Below, piece by piece: positions 57,876 through 64,000 of a stretch of 64,000 nucleotides of DNA. The notes under the pieces are model-generated. The model was not told where the DNA came from. It saw only the letters and a list, made by a program, of their open reading frames with translations, and did no database searches. The translations under genes and the position numbers were made by a program. Numbering within the stretch: position 1 is the stretch's first letter; the number at the start of each line of letters is the position of its first letter. Source of the stretch: Strongylocentrotus purpuratus (Eukaryota; Echinodermata; Echinoidea; Camarodonta; Strongylocentrotidae); NCBI RefSeq assembly GCF_000002235.5, contig NW_022145611.1, positions 13,734,882 to 13,798,881 on the forward strand, read 5' to 3'.

Positions 57876-60800
57876 TTAGCTGTCGCTTATCTTAATTCTC
57901 TTTGTGTTACTGCTTTGGACCATATCCCTATCACTCTCTTCATGACAACTTTCCTTTTGAGGAAATCCTTTGCCTGGTCCAGTCACTTGCCTCACACTGA
58001 TATTGATCCTGGCATGTTTGAGGTATTCCTCAAATTCTCTCCACTGATCCTTTTGGGATAAGTCTCTAATTGCACTTGAAATGTTCTTGGCCACTCCGCC
58101 AAGGTCAACATGCTGGGAGTCTGCAGAATTGGACAGGGTTGTTCTAGATACAGTGTCTTCAAGGGTTGTACTGTTGATGTACCTGCCTTGGGATTCACAT
58201 AGCTGGTTAGGACTAGAATGGTCAGGACACTGTTTAGAGTGGACATTTGGTCTTTGATCCACAGATGCAGCTGCACTTGAGTAACCAGAACCTGAGAGTT
58301 TACCAGAATGTCCACCATAAGCATGATATGTTGTATCCCCAGATTCCTCATGTTCATCCTTCATGCCCTTCTGTGCTCCTCTTAAAGCCACTGCTGGGTG
58401 ATCTCCAACTTCCACCCTGCTTCCCACCACAACTTCTTCTTGACTCTCTTGCCATTGCTGCTGATCTTCAGTCGCGCCCAAGCACTGCGGAAGCCGACCT
58501 TCCTCCTGTGCATACATGATCTTAGGGACAGCATGATAGGCCAGCCTGGATTCACCTCCCAGTATAATCACATCGCCGCTCCGTAAGTGCAGAGCTAGTG
58601 GCTTGGTAGCTTTGGTCTTGCCTCCAACAAGTAAGATGGCTGACTGTCCTAGACTGTGAATCAGAAAATTCGCAGAAGGTTAGAAAGTACTTTGTCTACT
58701 CATTTAGAAATGTTTTCCATACAAAGCTTTATTGTTCAATATAAACAATGACTCATATATGTATACTATAGTGAATCAAATGAGTTTAATTTCATCAAGA
58801 TCAATATTAGGCAAGAGATCATCATTCTACACTGGTAACGCTGTATATTATCCTTCATTTTCAAGTCTAAAACAATATAAACACTCTTGTTTAGTTTACA
58901 GGAAGTAAGGATGGAAGTTTGTTGTATCATCAATTCATAAATATGAGTATCAATTTGTTATCTTGATCTTCAAAGGCAGATAATTTGTCACAGGATTGAT
59001 GTTATCATCAGTTTTGGAACCAAAATTGTTGCCACATAACTTGCCAACAAAATACAATGATTTATATGAAATGAGTTTTGGACTTGAAATGAAACGCAAG
59101 CAGTTACATTACCTGTATGAAATGAGAGGAGCAGTGAGGTCAAATTCGGAATGATCCGTGTGACCCCCTAGGGTAGAGTCCATGTGATAGAAGTTCACGA
59201 TGGCTGCCTGAGACTGGAACCTAGGGTATCCCAGTACCTCAGCGATCAGGGCCGACATCGGGCCCAGGTCCTCGGGGAACGGGGAGTGCTGGTCCTCGTT
59301 GTAGACTTTGTTGTTCCAGTCATAGTGGTAGCCAAGGGTTACCCATCGCAGCTGGTCCATGAGACGCTTCTCCTGGGTCTGCTGATTTGGGGAGCTGCAT
59401 GGTTGAAAAGGTGTGATAGAATATTGTTGGATTGAAATTCATTGTCTGAAGACTACTTTAAAGCCCATTATTTGGTAATGAAACAGTCACAGCTCACAGC
59501 AATTTTTCTGTATAGATGCAGTTACATTATTATTTATCTATTCATCCTTTATTTCATCAGCCAATTGATACTTTTTACCAAGAACTAAATTTAAATTACA
59601 ATCATCGGAATAATAAATATTCTCTTGAACAACCATTCCATCTACACATTCAAATCCCAATCTAGTTATGTATCTCCACATATAAAAATGAAACCAAAAT
59701 AAAACATAGAGAGCAAAAAGACTATTAATAGAATAATGGAACTAAAAGAAAAACAGGGACAATATAGAACAGAGATATCAAAATAGAGACATAAGACAAA
59801 TCAGTGGATGATTGGTGAAGAATGAGGAAAATATTTAATAAAGATGACAATACCTAAAATTCTTTCTGCTGGCCTGCCAAGGATTGGTGAGCTGATCCTT
59901 CTGATACTGTGTATCTAAGTTGGTGACATTGGGTTTACATGGGTAGTCAGCTAGGCAGCGTCTCACCCAGTATCTCTGAGCACCTGGTAGGAAGGGATTC
60001 CTGATGAACTGAAATCCTGAGTGTACAAAGAAATTTGATGTGATTTGATTTGATTTATTTACCAACAGCAATACATTTCATACAATGATTTTAAATATAC
60101 GAGAAGAGAAACTATTCGTTGGTAAAAGGGGCCAGATAATAGCACATGTGCTAGTCGAGCCTAACCCTTAAACAGCTAAACAAAGTATTTTGGTACAAAT
60201 CAGTTTAGAAAACGTAACAAAACAAAAAATAACGAATTTACTATTACAAGCGATACTTTAAAAAAACAAGAATGCTCAACAATGATGATTGGGGAGAATA
60301 TAAAATATGAATATGACTAGGATGATAACAACAACAACAGAGAGAGAGATAGAATGGAAATATAGTGGAGATGAAAATTTGCAGAAGCATCTTTGAAAAA
60401 CAAACTTAAATGTTTTTCATTAAAGATTCAGAAGCCGAAATTATTGCGAGTACATGTCAATATATAAATGTGTATTATTCAAACAGGTTTACATTATTAT
60501 TACATTAAACATACTTTCCCATTTTGAATGAAAAAAATCTTGCTTTCAGCAGCCTCGTTGAAGGCCTTTACAAGCTATCAGAAGTTATAACATTTGAGGG
60601 CATGATCATTTACACAAAATTCAATGAATAAGAACAACCCCTCCAACCAATAAATCTTAACTGATTTGCCATGGAATAATTACAGAAATATAAACTGATA
60701 GCAGCAAATTTAAAGATGAACCCTTCTTTATCATTAAACATAAAACCCCAAATTAAATCAGACATTAAAACAATGTACCTGGAAAACCATGGGCTCCATA

Positions 60801-61739
60801 GCACTGCCATTCATTGGGATTTTTAAGGCCAAATCTTGCTGCATCTGATATATTCTTCTGGTAGTTTTGTTCCTGAGCTAGCTCTGAAAGCTCAAGTTTG
60901 TACAGCTGGAATTAAATAAATTGAATTATTTTACTGTAATTAATATTGTGGTAATCATATTTACTAAACTAAATGATATAATAAATAATTTTGTCAACTT
61001 AATATTAATTATCAACCATGATTATCACTACAATGAAATATTGTAAGGTCTAAGATCAAGTGATGTCTAATTTATATTGTAAAACTATATTCTATAAAAG
61101 CAATAGTTTTAAACAACAAAAATCAATTGTTAGTCTTTAACTCTTTTTACGATTATTGATATCATTATTATCTATCAAATTTCATAATCATCTATTAGTA
61201 TTACCATTCATTACATTTGCATGATAATCTGCATTAGCATTTAGTGACATCAACACCCATCATTACATCATCAACAGACAACATCATCACGACATCACTA
61301 TTTTCCTTCCTTTCTCATCTTTATCATTGTCATCATCATCAAACATCACCCATCGTCATCTCCTGTCCATATCCTCAACATCACCATTGTTGACATAGTC
61401 TAATCGCATCACAATCATCATTATCATTATTATTATCGCCATTAATTTTTCTAAGTTTATCAATTATCACCATAACAGTGCAGTCTTTACCTTTACCTTG
61501 TGGTAAAGGTAAAGTAAAGACTCTAAGTCTTACTAGACTAGAATACTAGATCCTACATATTTATGAACAGATGGGACCGAAATGATAGAAATTATTATCC
61601 GAAGACCATTTTACACACATACCATCTTCCTATGTCCATCACTATCGGTATCAAGTACATCTTCTAGACAAGGAGGAGGGGATTTGCGCTTATAAAGTTT
61701 GAATTCTGGTCGGAAGTTATCCTCAGAAATATCTGCCAT
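57876..61739 (-). CDS. ALKBH1: ALKBH1, AlkB homolog 1 Fe(II)/2-oxoglutarate dioxygenase, five coding exons
   Basis: Demethylase of nucleic acids (tRNA m1A and m5C chemistry, reported also for DNA), acting in mitochondria and nucleus. Coding exons run in order 61739-61623, 60905-60779, 60016-59854, 59394-59113 and 58653-57876. All have GT/AG borders and phases that join without a break, giving 488 residues. Family blocks are NPFLPGAQRYWVRRCL, KPNVTNLD, LRWVTLGYHYDWNNKVY, FPEDLG, AAIVNFYHMDSTLGGHTDHSE, LGQSAILLVGG, SGDVIILGGESRLAYHAVPK and ARINISVRQV. Iron ligands H214, D216 and H270 and the 2-oxoglutarate arginines R445 and R451 are present. About 155 residues separate the LPQCL block from ARIN, against about 36 in human ALKBH1, so a Ser/Gln/His/Gly-rich insert of some 115-120 residues lies inside the last exon. 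The exon 1 N-terminus is shorter than in human. Orthology is very secure. Confidence 0.95.
60037..60200 (-). repeat. Retroposon 3' tail in ALKBH1 intron 2
   Basis: TGATTTGATTTGATTTATTT, read on the minus strand, is a short (CAAAT)n-type tandem tail preceded by LINE-like 3' sequence, in the same orientation as ALKBH1. The tail begins only about 20 bases upstream of the exon 3 acceptor. The body limit is approximate. Confidence 0.45.
61140..61445. repeat. CAT/TCA-rich low-complexity tract in ALKBH1 intron 1
   Basis: Imperfect ATC/CAT trinucleotide repeats extend across about 300 bases. A strong hairpin of AGTCTTTACCTTTACC against GGTAAAGGTAAAG plus TAAAGACT follows at 61483-61520. Confidence 0.6.
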
Positions 61740-63267
61740 GTTGATGTGAATTATTCTGTAAAACTCCCATGGAGGCTGACATTTTGAATATATTATACAT
61801 GATGAGATTTTATTTCAACACTAGTAGGTGTCAACAGACTACCCCCCCCCCCCCCCCCCGACAAACGCAGTGGGCCTAACTTTTAGGCTATGAGTTTTAA
61901 ATTAACACAAACTGCAATAAAATGTCGAATTCGTTGCAGAAAACTTCTGAAAATGACACATTTATAAATTTACCATGGAATGTTGCTATATTTTGGGAGG
62001 CTTGATATACTTGCGTATCACCTAACTCTTGGCCCCTTAATTGCTGGGCAAAAAAAGAATAACGTGCTTGGCTTTTGTCACGATGAAGAATGAAAAAGAA
62101 ACATCATTTATACTAGTAATGATGAAAAAACAAAGTTTAATCTGAGGCTTATTTTATTGCTACAGCTTGCTCACTTTGCTCTCTCGCATCAGGTTTATGA
62201 ATATAAACCTAGCGATAGAGCCTATAATCACGGCAATAAGTGTACTTTGTACTTGGTTCCGACTTGGTTGTTCCTCCACAATACTCGTCTGAGTTTTAAC
62301 TGGATGTGCGGATAGGGTGGATTGTTTTGTAGATGGGGGTGGGGGGGGGGTGACTTCAGGGCAATTTTGAATTTGACAGAATCAGTGAGGGCGATAGGCT
62401 TTAGGCAGAAGATGATAGTGACGCCGCCATATTTTTGTAATTAGATGCTAGATAATTACGTATGTAGGCTAGCTGTTTCCAATTAATTCAAGATCGATGC
62501 ATATATAATTATATACCGACTTCGGCGTTAAAAAGTTGTCACAGGGACTAATCACGACCGAAATTGGTCAGCCTTCCAGCACGTGTGGGATTTGAATTAT
62601 ATAGCAGTATTCATTTCTTGTTATGGGGGGGGGGGGGGGGGTCATCAGTGGGCAAATTAAATGGGGGCGGATTTACTGACAAACAAAAAGTGTGATTCTA
62701 CTTTTAAAGAATTGAATCTTGAGTTTGTTTTTGTTGTTAATTGTCAGTTAAGAGAGTGCTCACTATATTTCATTATTTTCTCAGCTGCTTCAAACACATA
62801 TTCATCATAGACCCGGCCCAATATTCATCATAGACCCGGCCCAATTTGGCCAAGGCCCATTAAACCAAATCAGGTTTACCAAAGAGAATCCTTTTTTTCT
62901 TCCAGAACTTGTAACTGCCCCTGCCCCTTACCCCGCCCCACCCACCCCCTCCCCCCACATGTGCGCCGACCCATACCCTGTCACTTTCATTTTTACTTCT
63001 TAAAGTTAGATCAAGGAACTCCTTGGTTAGATATTCATGCATCGTGCTGGTAATTTAAGGGGTGTGTCAAATAATGGTTTGGCCTTGGGGATACTGATAA
63101 AGTGCCCTAGGAAAATCACATCACCAGGCACGACTGTGCCAAAGAGCGCGGTCCACAAGGTAGTGTTGAAAATTAATTCTGTCCTTCGCGCACGGGTGCT
63201 CGCCATAAAAGGTCGTGTTTATGCGGTATGCAAGGTGCATATCTTGCCGAATTATAAAGTCAAAGAA
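61740..63267. promoter_or_regulatory. Intergenic region between divergent ALKBH1 and the gephyrin-like gene
   Basis: About 1.5 kb separates the two start codons, so it holds both promoters and leaders. CCGCCATATT at 62424-62433 matches the YY1 consensus CCGCCATNTT. A C run at 61842-61859 and a G run at 62624-62641 interrupt it, and a direct repeat of TTCATCATAGACCCGGCCCA lies at 62801-62842. From 63037 to the gephyrin start the frame is open without a family match, which fits an untranslated leader. Confidence 0.4.
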
Positions 63268-63313
63268 ATGGCGTCAACTAAACGAAACACAATAAGAGTT
63301 GGTATTCTAACAG
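63268..63313 (+). CDS. GPHN: Probable first coding exon of gephyrin (molybdenum cofactor synthesis, MogA-like domain)
   Basis: The exon encodes MASTKRNTIRVGILT plus one base and stops at ACAG|GTGAGT, a strong donor. IRVGILT matches the first beta-strand of the MogA/MoaB domain of gephyrin (IRVGVLTVSDSC in vertebrates). The phase-1 junction would let the next exon supply the valine of LTVSD. Gephyrin adenylylates molybdopterin and inserts molybdate, and in neurons it also scaffolds inhibitory receptors. The start ATG sits in AGAAATGGCG. An upstream in-frame ATG at 63037 would add 77 residues with no similarity and is not preferred. With only fifteen residues visible, the call is likely but not proven. 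The remaining exons lie beyond the window. Confidence 0.55.
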
Positions 63314-64000
63314 GTGAGTTCATTTTCCACTTTTCCATTACTTTTCACGATGCAGATTAGCTGCAGTGCACCAATATTCGCAGGCACTAAACGCTTTTCT
63401 CCTCTTTAGTCCCACCTGCTCAATAATTTGTGTGAAGTGGGCTCTGCTTGTGGAAATGAAATTCAATTGTTTTTGTCTAGAAATTATTCGGAGAATATTT
63501 TCGATTACTAAATGAGTTTCGCTACGTCTATCTATTTATTTCAATGAAATATGTATAGAAATGTTTAATGTTAGAAATTGCATCAAATTTGGGCAATAAT
63601 TTGAAAAGAGAGAGAAAAATGAAGATTATAAAAAAAAGTCTTGCTTATATTTTCTATTGTTTAATTCGTTTTACACATTGAAACTTTAAATCATGAATCT
63701 TGATTAGATAATCCCTAACAGCTTTTTAAAGCTAAACTGGGATGTAGTGACAGCAGTTGATGGTGCAGACAACAAATGTCAAAATGGTGTAAAATTGTCT
63801 ACCGGTAGGCTACTTACAAATAAAATACTTATTGGTGAGTAAACACCTAGACCGAAAGCTTTAGTCCCTGATATCTGATATCTGCTGAGATTACATCTGG
63901 CTCCTCTGACCGCCTGTATACATAGACTGAAGTACATCGTATGGGATAGTGTGTGGAAGGAATGGGTCAGTTTAGCCGGACTGGGCAGAGATGAATGAAA
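63314..64000 (+). other. First intron of the gephyrin-like gene
   Basis: Non-coding sequence downstream of the GTGAGT donor. I see no second exon, domain or repeat before the window ends. Confidence 0.4.

Overview
The window is eukaryotic and gene-poor, and it reads like a sea urchin or close echinoderm genome (inference). The signs are spliced genes with GT/AG introns, many (GA)n and (CT)n tracts, long poly-G/poly-C runs, tRNA-headed SINEs with a shared tail, CR1/L2-like LINE debris, and fold-back transposons like the TU elements described in sea urchins. No prokaryotic or organellar gene organisation is present.

Protein-coding content is limited to four loci. (1) A single-exon carbohydrate 6-O-sulfotransferase lies on the minus strand at 22636-24051. 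(2) An intronless fatty-acid/retinoid binding protein (FABP family) lies on the plus strand at 49162-49596. (3) A five-exon ALKBH1 (AlkB homolog 1 dioxygenase) gene lies on the minus strand at 57876-61739. All four splice junctions can be read, and a long low-complexity insert interrupts the end of the catalytic fold. (4) A probable first coding exon of gephyrin (GPHN, molybdenum cofactor synthesis) lies on the plus strand at 63268-63313, head-to-head with ALKBH1 across about 1.5 kb.

The rest is mostly repeats. Two large fold-back elements dominate. Element 1 (about 12535-21010) has inverted arms made of short tandem repeats built on the palindrome TTCACACTGTGAA. It encloses a nested inverted-repeat element, a decayed BEN-like exon set and a LINE fragment. 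Element 2 (32901-45646) is bounded by an exact 9-bp direct repeat, CTTTCTTTC. Its arms are inverted satellite arrays of about 193 and 186-191 bp monomers, and the right arm has a higher-order repeat. It encloses a LINE with an inverted 5' part, a SINE and polypyrimidine tracts.

Smaller elements include a 934-bp nearly complete palindrome of Tc1/mariner type with a SINE remnant in each arm, a 1.6-kb element with roughly 290-bp inverted ends plus a solo copy of one end, several short inverted-repeat MITEs, and retroposon 3' tails. The regions 1-7 kb, 24-28.7 kb, 30-32.9 kb and 45.7-57.8 kb otherwise hold AT-rich sequence and microsatellites in which I see no gene except the FABP gene.
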